Source of the DNA: Achatina immaculata
Lineage: Eukaryota > Mollusca > Gastropoda > Stylommatophora > Achatinidae
Length of the DNA stretch: 64,000 nt
Reading direction: 5' to 3'
Assembly (NCBI GenBank): GCA_009760885.1
Contig: CM019702.1
Location: 50,100,840 to 50,164,839, forward strand
The translations under genes and the position numbers were made by a program. The notes under the pieces are model-generated. The model made no database searches and was not told the DNA's origin. It worked only from the letters and a program-made list of their open reading frames with translations. Shown in pieces: positions 1 to 12,982 of this stretch (the stretch's first letter is position 1; every line of letters begins with the position of its first letter).

Positions 1-108
1 TCAGATCCGCATAAAAAAGCTAAGCACACAAGTCTGATAAATTAGAACCTGTTAACGTTCTCTTGTTTAATACTCTTTTAGTAAAAACCCTTTTTAATTG
101 GTGTTGGA

Positions 109-232
109 TTGTTAAGTTGCAATAGGGATGTTAAATACTTTTTGAACAAGTATGTGGATATGCGGAAAAAAGGCAAAGGACAGGCGTTTGTGGAAAACCC
201 TTGCGGAAGCCCCATGTGCCCTGGGCACTTAA

Positions 233-272
<40 letters not shown>

Positions 273-275
273 CTA
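109..275 (+). mobile_element. LINE family A, 3' end with (GA)n tail
   Basis: The segment holds the 3' terminus of a non-LTR retrotransposon that recurs at 30780-30925 and 32805-33025 (minus) and at 60110-60585 (plus). Shared marks are an A-rich run, the phrase GGAAGCCCCATGTGCC, GGGCACTTAAGGTT and a GA-dinucleotide tail (here about 238-267). In the longer copies the upstream codons read GRPKESWRG...LSNRRLTWARAKKK, the usual C-terminal end of an APE-type LINE reverse-transcriptase protein. Only the last ~130 bp is present, so this is a 5'-truncated dead copy. Confidence 0.7.
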
Positions 276-1360
276 CTGTTTGGCCGTCTATTTCGTTGTT
301 TATTTACTTTAACCACCACACCCTCAGACTCTTGACTTTGGGGCGCTTACACGAAACCCTTTCAAGCACAACCAGCGCGCACACATACACATCCACATAA
401 TCATCAAATATCAGTGTCCCCGTTCTCTCTGGACTTGTAGACCATTGTTACTATCTTCAGTGAGACAATGCACAACTTACGCAATCAATACACAACTTAT
501 CAATAGCACAGAACACATGAGCTCACTTTATGCACGCTTCTGACACATCTCGCGACAAAAAGCAGAGAGCACAAAGTAAACGCTCGACTAGAAGTCGTCT
601 TGGAATATTTAACTCGAACGAAAACAAACAAACAAACACACATCACCACCAATTCAACATAGGTCACTGGATACTACTTACTAAACAGTTAAAAGATACT
701 GTCCATAAATCAGAAATTTGTACTATAGGATAGGAACAAGCCGAACTCCATGGATTGTCGTCTATGCCATTGTGTGCAAGTAATGTATTGAGAAATATAT
801 AGAAGAGACTAGCTTACACTTAGGAGATCGGTTTCACAAACATCTAAACAACATATTCAAGAAGACAATGACACCAGTCGCCAACATATTCTGTCAAGGA
901 GACTACTAAGGAAAACTGGTCATTTCTGTCACTGCAGTGCGTTCCTGTTCTCCCAATGAACGAGCTGGAAAATCTCTGGAACAGCGCCCTATTTTCCAAG
1001 CTGATCGTCTTCACTTGCTGGAACTAACATTAGGTTCAGCTAATTTCTACTTTACGTTTCGGCCTGTTTGCTACCTTTTTCTGCTTTTGATGCCTAGCTT
1101 TCTTTCAGCTCACTTCGCTGCATTTTCTCATTCTCACTGAGTTGAGGTTAAATTTCCATTCTTTTCTATCCGTATTCTCTAGCCACCAGAGAATACTTTG
1201 ATAACTTCCTTCTCGAGGCATCGTAATAGAGCAGTCTTGTCCTTTCAGTGATCTCTGTTCATCTGAAATTTTCTTTATTCACTCCTCCACATATTATTTT
1301 CTTGCTGTTAATATCTGCCCATTCTGGCGGATTTTGTTAAGCCTATAGTTATCTGGTTCT
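276..1360. other. No gene recognised
   Basis: Short frames only, none with recognisable protein content or splice-flanked coding. The part from about 1140 may be decayed LINE sequence leading into the endonuclease fragment that follows, but I cannot align it to anything. Confidence 0.4.
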
Positions 1361-1960
1361 ATCATCTGGAGATATTCGTGTTGTTCTATGTATCTCTTTG
1401 TGTGGAAACATTGCTCCTCTAATGACCATGACCTTTGTTAGATATATTTCAATTAATCTTTCTCCATTCTGATTTGCCGTAACAATTACTTCTTCTCCCC
1501 ATTACTTTTTCAACGTCGGCGTTACTATCTTTTTCTGCCTTGGCGTTTAAGTCTCCCAAGACAATTAGGATGTCGTGTTTAGGGACTTTGTTAATGAGTT
1601 GTTGTAGTCGGTGATAGAAATTGTCTTTTATTTCATCATCTGCGTCGTTCGTGGGAGAAAGCATTGTATGATTGTCATTCTTCCGTGCTTTATTTTGTAT
1701 CGTGTTCACTGGTTCCCATTCTATAAGGTTATTGGTTTCTACAGTTCACATAATTATACCTACTCCTTGATATTTCCAATAGTCTCTGTCTGAATGTATT
1801 ATTAACTTGTGGTTTTCTGCTGTTCTTTTCTCTAATTCTTGCCATCGTATTTCACGGATGCCGAGTACGTCTAGGTGATATCTATCCATTTCTTGGATTA
1901 CCTGAGCAGTTTTTGATTATGCGGCCATTGTTCTTACATTCCAGAATCTAATTTTTGTCA
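1361..1960 (-). mobile_element. LINE family C endonuclease fragment
   Basis: On the minus strand this reads as the AP-endonuclease domain of a non-LTR retrotransposon. One open stretch (1449-1709) contains PTNDADDEIKDNFY and HDILIVLGDLNAK, the conserved 'YAPT' and 'GDFN' style motifs of the exonuclease-endonuclease-phosphatase fold. Downstream are ...MVI...FPHKEIH and ISPDDRTR, matching the same domain at 30541-30780 and 32563-32800. Frameshifts and stops break it, and no reverse transcriptase follows. A dead fragment ending at the edge of the 1.55-kb duplication. Confidence 0.75.
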
Positions 1961-1989
1961 CATATTTGGTGCTGATGAACGTGTTCTTT

Positions 1990-2285
1990 CGATCGTTGTC
2001 TGCGGTCGTCGGAGTTGGTATCTCTGAAGAGAAGAAACAGTCACAGAATCCCAAAACAAGCTGTCAAGTGGAACACAACAGGCCGGAGATTCAAAGAAAA
2101 AGAACGAAGAAAAAGAGGTCGAGCACATGAAACTCTAAAGAGGACATTGTAAAGAGAGGCCAGTTTAGTGGGAATAACATCCCCTGATGAGGTTTAAAAG
2201 CTCACCGAAAACAGGAAAACTTGGCAAACTACCATGCGAGCACTATGTGACGTTCAACGGCATTGGAAATATGTAAGATAGTTAT
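1990..2285 (+). mobile_element. LINE 3' end (copy 1)
   Basis: Plus-strand codons read IPKQAVKWNTTGRR, then KRGRAHETLKRTL, and SPDEV*KLTENRKTWQTTMRALCDV, the C-terminal end of an APE-type LINE protein, followed by a short tail GGAAATATGTAAGATAG. The same ending occurs at 3540-3835, 54350-54410 and 59870-60110 (plus) and, diverged, at 27720-27960 (minus). Stops show it is dead. Confidence 0.7.
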
Positions 2286-2698
2286 CTTATGTGAACAAGC
2301 TGGAGCCATCTGGGGCATAACGTTATGGTATTTGCCATCTGATACCTTTTTTTGTCGTTGTCTCATTTCTTAGCAAATCGCCTGGTTCTATTTTGTGCTT
2401 TTCTACATCTCTCTGGTAGCATTCTGTGCCCGTTTTTTTTACAAGGACAACACCAAAAGAGATAAGGGCTTTAATGTTTTTAAATCTATTGTTCGTGTTG
2501 TTATTGGTTGTATTATTTTTATGTGACTGTTGAAAAAAAGCATTTGTCGAAATATTGCATTGCTGTATGTTATTGGATTACGAGTATTTATATGCGGTCA
2601 TAGTACTCTCTGCCACTCTCGGCCCTGCCAATTTTCCTCACTCTTTCTAACTTTTTATAAAGCTGAACAACACAGCGATGTCTACCTTTAAAGAATCA

Positions 2699-2965
2699 GC
2701 AATTTAACAGTGTACCCGTGATTACATCATCACAATGTACCAACAATTACATCATCACCGTATACCAACCATTACATCATCATAGTGTAACAATGACCAC
2801 ATTATCATTCTGTACTATTTATTACACCGTCTCGGTGCACCAATGATTACTTCACCATAGTGTGCCAATGACCACATTATAATTCTGTACCAATGATTAC
2901 ATCATCTCGGTGCACCAATTATTACTTCATCATAGTGTGCCAATGATTACATCATCACTGACATC
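2699..2965. repeat. 25-bp minisatellite, about 10 units
   Basis: Units of about 25 bp, consensus near GTACCAATGATTACATCATC plus ACAGT, repeated with substitutions. An identical array lies in the duplicated segment at about 4249-4515. Confidence 0.75.
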
Positions 2966-3539
2966 TTTGAATGAGAGGAAATCTTACAGCAACTAATATT
3001 ATCAGTGTATAAAACTTTTATAATTTATGAATTTCTCTATCTCTCTTTCTCTTTCTTTCTCTTTCTCTCTTTTTCACCCTCTATCTCTCAGTAGGTACTG
3101 AAGTGATAGCAGTTTTTTTAATTTTAAAAGTAATCTTTATATCTTTGTTCTCTACTTTCCAGATGTCATCTTGTCATCAATTAAGTACAGATCAAAACTG
3201 CCAACAAGTATCCCGTCTTACGATATTGTAGGCTCAGCCTAGCATGTTCGCTATAACAATGGAAAAGTATCATTCTATATGAAACGCTTTGCCACATATC
3301 CAGTGATTTATATTTATATATAGTTCTTGATAAAGTATGATCGACCAGTGAAGAGTTAAGGCTTTGGATGAGATTCTGTGTACAGACCAATAGGATCGCA
3401 AGTGTGGGGACACGTTTTGCTATTAAATCATGACGTTTTCCTGGCGAGTTTCTAACATCTTACATTTATTCTGGCGAATGTTCTTACATTCCAGAATCTA
3501 ATTTTTGTCACATATTTGGTGCTGATGAACGTGTTCTTT

Positions 3540-3835
3540 CGATCGTTGTCTGCGGTCGTCGGAGTTGGTATCTCTGAAGAGAAGAAACAGTCACAGAATC
3601 CCAAAACAAGCTGTCAAGTGGAACACAACAGGCCGGAGATTCAAAGAAAAAGAACGAAGAAAAAGAGGTCGAGCACATGAAACTCTAAAGAGGACATTGT
3701 AAAGAGAGGCCAGTTTAGTGGGAATAACATCCCCTGATGAGGTTTAAAAGCTCACCGAAAACAGGAAAACTTGGCAAACTACCATGCGAGCACTATGTGA
3801 CGTTCAACGGCATTGGAAATATGTAAGATAGTTAT
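3540..3835 (+). mobile_element. LINE 3' end (copy 2, inside the duplication)
   Basis: This is the second copy of the LINE 3' end at 1990-2285, carried by the 1.55-kb duplication, so it is not an independent insertion. Confidence 0.7.
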
Positions 3836-5030
3836 CTTATGTGAACAAGCTGGAGCCATCTGGGGCATAACGTTATGGTATTTGCCATCTGATACCTTTT
3901 TTTGTCGTTGTCTCATTTCTTAGCAAATCGCCTGGTTCTATTTTGTGCTTTTCTACATCTCTCTGGTAGCATTCTGTGCCCGTTTTTTTTACAAGGACAA
4001 CACCAAAAGAGGTAAGGGCTTTAATGTTTTTAAATCTATTGTTCGTGTTGTTATTGGTTGTATTATTTTTATGTGACTGTTGAAAAAAAGCATTTGTCGA
4101 AATATTGCATTGCTGTATGTTATTGGATTACGAGTATTTATATGCGGTCATAGTACTCTCTGCCACTCTCGGCCCTGCCAATTTTCCTCACTCTTTCTAA
4201 CTTTTTATAAAGCTGAACAACACAGCGATGTCTACCTTTAAAGAATCAGCAATTTAACAGTGTACCCGTGATTACATCATCACAATGTACCAACAATTAC
4301 ATCATCACCGTATACCAACCATTACATCATCATAGTGTAACAATGACCACATTATCATTCTGTACTATTTATTACACCGTCTCGGTGCACCAATGATTAC
4401 TTCACCATAGTGTGCCAATGACCACATTATAATTCTGTACCAATGATTACATCATCTCGGTGCACAAATTATTACTTCATCATAGTGTGCCAATGATTAC
4501 ATCATCACTGACATCTTTGAATGAGAGGAAATCTTACAGCAACTAATATTATCAGTGTATAAAACTTTTATAATTTATGAATTTCTCTATCTCTCTTTCT
4601 CTTTCTTTCTCTTTCTCTCTTTTTCACCCTCTATCTCTCAGTAGGTACTGAAGTGATAGCAGTTTTTTTAATTTTAAAAGTAATCTTTATATCTTTGTTC
4701 TCTACTTTCCAGATGTCATCTTGTCATCAATTAAGTACAGATCAAAACTGCCAACAAGTATCCCGTCTTACGATATTGTAGGCTCAGCCTAGCATGTTCG
4801 CTATAACAATGGAAAGGTATCATTCTATATGAAACGCTTTGCCACATATCCAGTGGATTTATATTTATATATAGTTCTTGATAAAGTATGATCGACCAGT
4901 GAAGAGTTAAGGCTTTGGATGAGATTCTGTGTACAGACCAATAGGATCGCAAGTGTGGGGACACGTTTTGCTATTAAATCATGACGTTTTCCTGGCGAGT
5001 TTCTAACATCTTACATTTATTCTGGCGAAT

Positions 5031-5696
5031 TTCTACTGGGTTATTCTTTCACTTTATTTTCATTACATACGTGTATCCTGGTGTGTGAGTGTGTGTGTGC
5101 TGGTGTGTGTATGTGCTTGAGTGCGTGAGCTGGGTGTATGTTCTGGAATGTGTGCTGATATGAGTTTCATGAGGCGATGTTAAAATAGTCAGTTTTTTTT
5201 TTCATATTGTCAGGGACAAAAAGTTGTTTGAAGAACTACAGAATACGGAGAAATGTGGAGATTTGCTTGTGCTAAATAAGACGCAAGATATTGGGAAGAG
5301 TATATTTTCTCATCATTACTTGATACATCGTAGTTTCGATACATCGTAGTTTAACAGTGTGCAGGTTGTGAGAAATATCCTATTTGTTCATGTATTTCTA
5401 TAACAAAAAAGCATATGATTACTTTATAATAATGTATACATTTTCTGACACGAAAATCTTCTATCAATTGCAATTGTTTTACTACAAGTACTTTTCTTTC
5501 TTATTTCATGTCAGTGTGTTCTTCTTCTTTGCAGGCAATGTTATGAAGATTATGTAATAGGGATCATGCTGCATGGGACGTGAATTACCGTTGTTTGAGT
5601 GAACAGCTGGACTGGAATACAGAAGCTGCTTCTTAGCAGACTCCGCTACCGTGCGAGCCATACCTGAGCCCTGTCCTATAATAAGTATGAAGATCC
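5031..5696. other. No gene recognised; GT-rich stretch
   Basis: A degenerate GT-rich microsatellite lies at about 5080-5170. The segment 5506-5696 is open on the minus strand only as the unique end of the long satellite frame described next. I see no domain in that tail. Confidence 0.4.
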
Positions 5697-8600
5697 ACCT
5701 CAGCCTGTTATCAGGAGCATAATGGAGAAGTGGGAGCCTGTTATCAGGAGCATAATGGAGAAGTGGGAGCCTGTTATCAGGAGCATAATGGAGAAGTGGG
5801 AGCCTGTTATCAGGAGCATAATGGAGAAGTGGGAGCCTGTTATCAGGAACATCCTGGAGAAGTGGGAGCCTGTTATTAGGAACATCATAAAGAAGTGGGA
5901 ACCTGTTATTAGGAACATCATGGAGAAGTGGGGGCCTGTTATTAGGAACATCATGGAGAAGTGGGAGCTTGTTATAAAGAACATCACGGAGAAGTAGGAG
6001 CCTGTTATTAGGAACATCATGGAGAAGTGGGAGACTGTTATTAGGAACATCATGGAGAAGTGGGAGCCTGTTATTAGGAACATCACGGAGAAGTGGGAGC
6101 CTGTTATTATGAACATCATGGAGAAGTGGGAGCCTGTTATTTTGAACATCATGGAGAAGTGGGAGCCTTTTATTAGGAACATCATGGAGAAGTGGGAGCC
6201 TGTTATTATGAACATCATGGAGAAGTGGGAACCTGTTATTAGGAACATCAATGAGAAGTGGGACACTGTTATTAGGAACATCATGGAGAAGTGGGAGTCT
6301 GTTATTAGGAGCATCCTGGACAAATGGGAACCTGTTATTAGAAACATCCTCGAGAAGTGAGAACCTTTTAGTAGGAGCATCATGGAGAAGTGCGAACCTG
6401 TTATCAGGAGCATTCTGGAGAAGTTGGAGCCTGTTATCAGGAACATCATGGAGAAGTGAGAACCTATTATTAGGAACATCATGGAGAAGTGGGAACCTGT
6501 TATTAGGATCATCATGGAGAAGTGGGAGCCTGTTATTAGGAACATCATGGAGAAGTGGAAGCCTGTTATCAGGAACATCATGAAGAAGTGGGAACCTGTT
6601 ATTAGGAACATCATGGAGAAGTGGGAACTTGTTATTAGGAACATCATGGAGAAGTGGGAGTCTGTTATCAGGAATATCATAGAAAATTGTGAATCTCTTC
6701 TCATGAACAACCTGGAGAAGTTGGAGCCTCTTATCAGGAACATCATGAAGAAGTGAAAGCCTGTCATCACGAACATCATGGAAAAGTAGGAAACTGTTAT
6801 CATTAACATAGTTGAAAAGTGGTAACCTGTTATCATGAAAATGATGGAGAAGTTGGAAACTGTTATCAGTAACATCACAGAAAAGTGGTAACCTGTTTTC
6901 AGGAACATCGTGGAAAAGTGGGAACCTGTTATTAGGAACATCATGGAGAAGTGGGAACCTGTTATTAGGAACATCATGGAGAAGTGGTAAACTGTTATTA
7001 GGAACATGATGGAGAAGTGGGAGCCTGTTATTAGGAGCATCCTGGACAAATGGGAACCTGTTATTAGAAACATCCTCGAGAACTGAGAACCTTTTAGTAG
7101 GAGCATCATGGAGAAGTGGGAACCTGTTATTAGTAACATTCTGGAGAAGTTGGAGTCTGTTATTAGGAACATCATGGAGAGGTGGGGATTTGTTATTAGG
7201 AACATCCTGGAGAAGTGGGAGTCTGTTATTAGGCACATTATGGAGAAGTAGGAACCTGTTATTCGGAACATCATGGAGAAGTGGAAACCGTTTATTAGGA
7301 ACATCATGGAGAAGTGGGAGCCTGTTATTAGGAACATCATGGAGAAGTGGGAGCTTGTTATTAGGAACATCCTGGAGAAGTTGGAGCCTGTTATTAGGAA
7401 CATCCTGGAGAAGTGGGAACCTGTTATTAGGAACATCATGGAGAAGAGAGAACCTGTTATCAGGAACATCCTGAAGAAATGGGAGTCTGTTATTAGGAAA
7501 ATAATGGAAAAGTGGAAGTCTGTTATTAGGAAAATACTGGAGAAGTGGAAGTCTGTTATTAGGAACATCATGGAGAAGTGGTAACCTGTAATCAAGAACA
7601 TTATGGAGAAGTGGAAACCTATTATCAGGAACATCATTGAGAAGTGGGAACCTGTTATCAGGAACATCCTGGAGCAGTAGGAAACTGTTATTAGGAACTT
7701 CATGGAGAAGTTGGAGTCTGTTATTAGGAACATCATGGAGAAGTGGGAACCTGTTATCAAGAACATCAAGTAGAAGTGGGAACATGTTATTAGGAACATC
7801 ATGGAGAAGTGGGACATTGTTATTAGTAACATCAAGGAGAAGTGAGAACCTGTTATCAGGAAGACCATGGTGAAGTGAGAACCTGTTATCAGGAACATCA
7901 TGGAGAAGTGGGAGACTATTATTATGCACACGATGGAGAAGTGTGAGCCTGTTATTAGGAACATCATGGAGAAGTGGGAGTCTGTTATTAGGCACATTAT
8001 GGAGAAGTAGGAACCTGTTATTAGGAACATCACGGAGAAGCGGAAACCGGTTATTAGGAACATCATGGAGGAGTGGGAGCCTGTTATTAGGAACATCATA
8101 GAGAAGTGGGAACTTGTTATTATGAACATCCTGGAGAAGTAGGAAACTGTTATTAGGAACTTCATGGAGAAGTTGGAGTCTGTTATTAGGAACATCATGG
8201 AGAAGTGGGAACCTGTTATCAAGAACATCAAGTAGAAGTGGGAACATGTTATTAGGAACATCATGGAGAAGTGGGACATTGTTATTAGTAACATCAAGGA
8301 GAAGTGAGAACCTGTTATCAGGAAGACCATGGTGAAGTGAGAACCTGTTATCAGGAACATCATGGAGAAGTGGGAGACTATTATTATGCACACGATGGAG
8401 AAGTGTGAGCCTGTTATTAGGAACATCATGGAGAAGTGGGAGTCTGTTATTAGGCACATTATGGAGAAGTAGGAACCTGTTATTAGGAACATCACGGAGA
8501 AGCGGAAACCGGTTATTAGGAACATCATGGAGGAGTGGGAGCCTGTTATTAGGAACATCATAGAGAAGTGGGAACTTGTTATTATGAACATCCTGGAGAA

Positions 8601-11007
8601 GTGGAAGCCTGTTATTAGGAACATCATGGTTAACTGGAAACTTGTTATTAGGAACATCATGGAGAAGTGGGAACCTGTTATTAGGAAAATACTGGAGAAG
8701 TGGGAGTCTGTTATTAGGAACATCATGGAGAAGTGGTAACCTGTTATCAAGAACATCATGGAGAAGTGGTAACCTGTTATCAGGAGCATCAAGGAGAAGT
8801 GGGAACCTGTTATTAGGAACATCATGGAGAAGTGGAAACCTATTATCAGGAACATCATGGAGAAGTGGGAACCTGTTATCAGGAACATCCTGGAGAAGTT
8901 GGAGTCTGTTATTAGGAACATCATGGAGAAGTGGGAACCTGTTATCAAGAATATCAAGTAGAAGTGGGAACATGTTATTAGGAACATCATGGAGAAGTGG
9001 GAACTTGTTATTATGAACATCCTGGAGAAGTGGAAGCCTGTTATTAGGAACATCATGGTTAACTGGAAACTTGTTATTAGGAACATCATGGAGAAGTGGG
9101 AACCTGTTATTAGGAAAATACTGGAGAAGTGGGAGTCTGTTATTAGGAACATCATGGAGAAGTGGTAACCTGTTATCAAGAACATCATGGAGAAGTGGTA
9201 ACCTGTTATCAGGAGCATCAAGGAGAAGTGGGAACCTGTTATTAGGAACATCATGGAGAAGTGGAAACCTATTATCAGGAACATCATGGAGAAGTGGGAA
9301 CCTGTTATCAGGAACATCCTGGAGAAGTTGGAGTCTGTTATTAGGAACATCATGGAGAAGTGGGAACCTGTTATCAAGAATATCAAGTAGAAGTGGGAAC
9401 ATGTTATTAGGAACATCATGGAGAAGTGGGACATTGTTATTAGGAACATCATGGAGAAGTGAGAGCCTGTTATCAGGAAGACCATGGTGAAGTGAGAACC
9501 TGTTATCAGGAACGTCCTGGAGAAGTGGGAGTCTGTTATTACGAACATCATGGAGAAGTAGGAGCCTGTTATTAGGAACATCATGGAGAAGTGGTAGTCT
9601 CTTATTAAGAACATCCTGGAGAAGTGAGAATCTGTTATTAGGAACATCATGGAGAGCTGGGAACCTGTTATTAGGAAAATCGTGGAGAAGTGAGAACATG
9701 TTATCAGGAAAATCGTGGAGAAGTGAGAACATGTTATCAGGAAAATCCATGAGAAGTGGGAGCCTGTTATTAGGAAAATCCTGGAGAAGTGGGAGTCTGT
9801 TTTTAGGAACATCAAGGAGAAGTAGGAGTCTGTTATTATGAACATCATGGAGAAGTGGGAACTTGTTGTCAGGAACATCATGGAGAAGTAGGAGACTTTT
9901 ATTGAGAATATTATGGAGAATTAGGAGTCTGTCATTAAGAATATCATGGAGAAGTGGGAACCTGTTATCAGGATCATCCTGCAGAAGTGAGAACCTGTTA
10001 TCAGGATCATCCTGCAGAAGTGGGAACCTGTTATTAGGAACATCATGGAGAAGTGGGAACCTGTTATCAAGAAGATCATGGAGAAGTGAGAACCTGTTAT
10101 TATGAAAATCATGGAGAAGTGGAAACCTGTTATCAGGAACATCATTGAGGAGTGGGAGCCTGTTATTAGGAACATCTTGAAGAAGTGGGAGCCTGTTATT
10201 AGGAACATCATGAAGAAGTGGAAACCTGTTATTAAGAACATCATGGAGAAGTGGGAACTTGTTATTAGGAACATCATGGAGAAGTGGGAGCCTGTTATCA
10301 GGAACATCATAGAAAATTGTGAATCTCTTCTCATGAACAACCTGGAGAAGATGGAGCCTCTTATCAGGAACATCATGAAGAAGTGAAAGCCTGTCGTCAC
10401 GAACATCATGGAAAAGTAGGAACCTGTTATCATTAACATAGTTGAAAAGTGGTAACCTGTTATCATGAAAATGATGGAGATGTTGGAAACTGTTATCAGG
10501 AACATCACAGAAAAGTGGTAACCTGTTTTCAGGAGCATCATGGGGAAGTGGGAACCTGTTATTAGTAACATCATGGAGAAGTGGGAATCTGTTATCAGGA
10601 ACATCATGGAGAAGTGGTAACCTGTTATCAGGAACATCATAGAGAAGTAGGAAACTGATATTAGGAACATCATGGAGAAGTGGGAGCCTGTTATTAGGAA
10701 CACCCTGGAGAAGTGGGAGCCTGTTATTAGGAACATCCTGGAGAAGTGGGAGCCTGTTATCAGGAACGTCCTGGAGAAGTGGGAGACTGTTATTAGGAAC
10801 ATCATGGTGAAGTGGTAGTCTGTTATTAGGAACATTCTGGAGAAGTGGGAGTCTGTTATTAGGAACATCATGGTGAAGTGGTAGTCTGTTATTAGGAACA
10901 TTCTGGAGAAGTGGGAGTCTGTTATTAGGAACATTATGGAGAGGTGGGGATCTGTTATTAGGAACATCATTGAGAAGTGGGAACCTGTTATTAGGAACAT
11001 CATGCAA
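5506..11007 (-). other. 1833-codon open frame through the satellite, probably not a gene
   Basis: An uninterrupted minus-strand frame reads an 11-residue repeat, mostly HDVPNNRLPLL with N/D, R/K and L/F swaps, then about 65 unique codons ending at 5506. The same repeat frame continues upstream (to 12653), but a 2-base loss near 11005 puts that part in another frame, and other frames are also open for over 1 kb. There is no credible start context, signal peptide or flanking intron. Openness follows from a unit length divisible by three with no stop in the consensus. Translation cannot be excluded. Confidence 0.3.
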
Positions 11008-12862
11008 AGTGGAAACCTATTATCAGGAACATCATGGAGAAGTGGGAACCTGTTATTAGGAACATCCTGGAGCAGTAGGAAACTGTTATTAGGAACTTCA
11101 TGGAGAAGTTGGAGTCTGTTATTAGGAACATCATGGAGAAGTGGGAACCTGTTATCAAGAACATCAAGGAGAAGTGGGAACATGTTATTAGGAACATCAT
11201 GGAGAAGTGGGACATTGTTATTAGTAACATCATGGAGAAGTGAGAACCTGTTATTAGGAACATCATGGAGAAGTGGGAACCTGTTATCAAGAAGATCATG
11301 GAGAAGTGAGAACCTGTTATTATGAAAATCATGGAGAAGTGGAAACCTGTTATCAGGAACATCCTTGAGGAGTGGGAGCCTGTTATTAGGAACATCTTGA
11401 AGAAGTGGGAGCCTGTTATTAGGAACATCATGGAGAAGTGTTAGCCTGTTATTAGGAACATCATGGAGAAGTGGGAACCTGTTATTAGAAACATCATGGA
11501 GAAGTGGGAGCCTGTTATTAATAACATCCTGGAGAAGTGGAAGCCTGTTATTAGGAACATCATGGAAAAGTGGGAGTCTATTACTAGGAACATCCTGGAA
11601 AAATGGGAGTCTGTTATTACTGACATCATGGAGAAGTGGAAACCTGTTATTAGGAACACCCTGGAGAAGTGGGAGTCTGTTATTAAGAACATCATGAAGA
11701 AGTGGGAACCTGTTATCAGGAACATCCTGGAGAAGTGGGAGACTGCTAATATGAACATCATGGAGAAGTAAGAGTCTGTTATTATGAACATCATGGTGAA
11801 GTGGGACTCTGTTATTAGGAACATCCTGGGGAATTGGGAGTCTGTTATTAGGAACATCATGGAGAAGTGGGAGTCTGTTATCAAGAAGATCATGGAGAAG
11901 TGAGAACCTGTTATTATGAAAATCATGGAGAAGTGGAAACCTGTTATCAGGAACATCCTTGAGGAGTGGGAGCCTGTTATTAGGAACATCTTGAAGAAGT
12001 GGGAGCCTGTTATTAGGAACATCATGGAGAAGTGTTAGCCTGTTATTAGGAACATCATGGAGAAGTGGGAACCTGTTATTAGAAACATCATGGAGAAGTG
12101 GGAGCCTGTTATTAATAACATCCTGGAGAAGTGGAAGCCTGTTATTAGGAACATCATGGAAAAGTGGGAGTCTATTACTAGGAACATCCTGGAAAAATGG
12201 GAGTCTGTTATTACTGACATCATGGAGAAGTGGAAACCTGTTATTAGGAACACCCTGGAGAAGTGGGAGTCTGTTATTAAGAACATCATGAAGAAGTGGG
12301 AACCTGTTATCAGGAACATCCTGGAGAAGTGGGAGACTGCTAATATGAACATCATGGAGAAGTAAGAGTCTGTTATTATGAACATCATGGTGAAGTGGGA
12401 CTCTGTTATTAGGAACATCCTGGGGAATTGGGAGTCTGTTATTAGGAACATCATGGAGAAGTGGGAGTCTGTTATTTGGTACATCCTGGAGAAGTGGGAG
12501 CTTGTTATTAGTAACATCATGGAGAAGTGGAAACTGGTTATTAAGAACATCATGGAGAAGTGGGACACTGTTATTAGGAACATCCTTGAGAAGTGGGAGC
12601 CTGATATTAGGAACATCATGGAGAAGTGAGAACCTGTTATCAGGAAAATCCATGAGAAGTGGGAACCTGTTATTAGGAAAATCCTGGAGAAGTGGGAGTC
12701 TGTTATTAGGAACATCATGGGGAAGTGGGAACCTGTTATCAAGAACATCATGGAGAAGTGGGAACCTGTTATCAGGAACATCATGGAGAAGTGGGAATCT
12801 GTTATCAGGAACATCATGGAGAAGTGAGAACCTGTTATCAGGAAGATCCTGGAAAAGTGGGT
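5697..12862. repeat. 33-bp satellite array, about 215 units (7.2 kb)
   Basis: The whole interval is built of a 33-bp unit, consensus CCTGTTATTAGGAACATCAT followed by GGAGAAGTGGGAG. Units vary mainly at fixed positions (TTATTAGG/TTATCAGG, CATCATGG/CATCCTGG). Because 33 is a multiple of 3, several frames stay open on both strands: MEKWEPVIRNI and GTSWRSGSLLL on plus, HDVPNNRLPLL and MMFLITGSHFS on minus. Blocks are further duplicated in register: offsets near 462 bp (around 7680/8140), 429 bp (8592/9021) and 594 bp (11441/12035) are 14, 13 and 18 units. It lies just downstream of the gene ending at 12983. Confidence 0.95.
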
Positions 12863-12982
12863 TAGCGACTTAGTTTGCTGTGTTTCTCCAGCTTTGATAA
12901 GCACGGCATTGTAGTTGGTGGGATAAAATTATTTTAAAACTGATAAAAAGTGTATCTATCTGGTGCTGCATTAAATCAAAAC

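Larger units (their letters stand above)
1931..5030. repeat. 1.55-kb tandem segmental duplication (2 copies)
   Basis: Bases 1931-3480 and 3481-5030 are nearly identical at a constant offset of 1550 bp. Both start TTCTTACATTCCAGAATC and end in TTATTCTGGCGAAT. The few differences include an A/G change near 2461 and 4011, C/A near 2915 and 4465, and a one-base insertion in copy 2 near 4854. Each copy carries a LINE 3' end, a 25-bp minisatellite and a CT-rich microsatellite. The copies are recent, or an assembly artefact. Confidence 0.93.

Noticed and set aside
2175..2215. CTGATGAGG...CACCGAAAAC resembling a hammerhead ribozyme
   Set aside because: It lies in LINE coding sequence (SPDEV.KLTENRK), has only a 3-bp stem II and no flanking stem I/III pairing that I can see.
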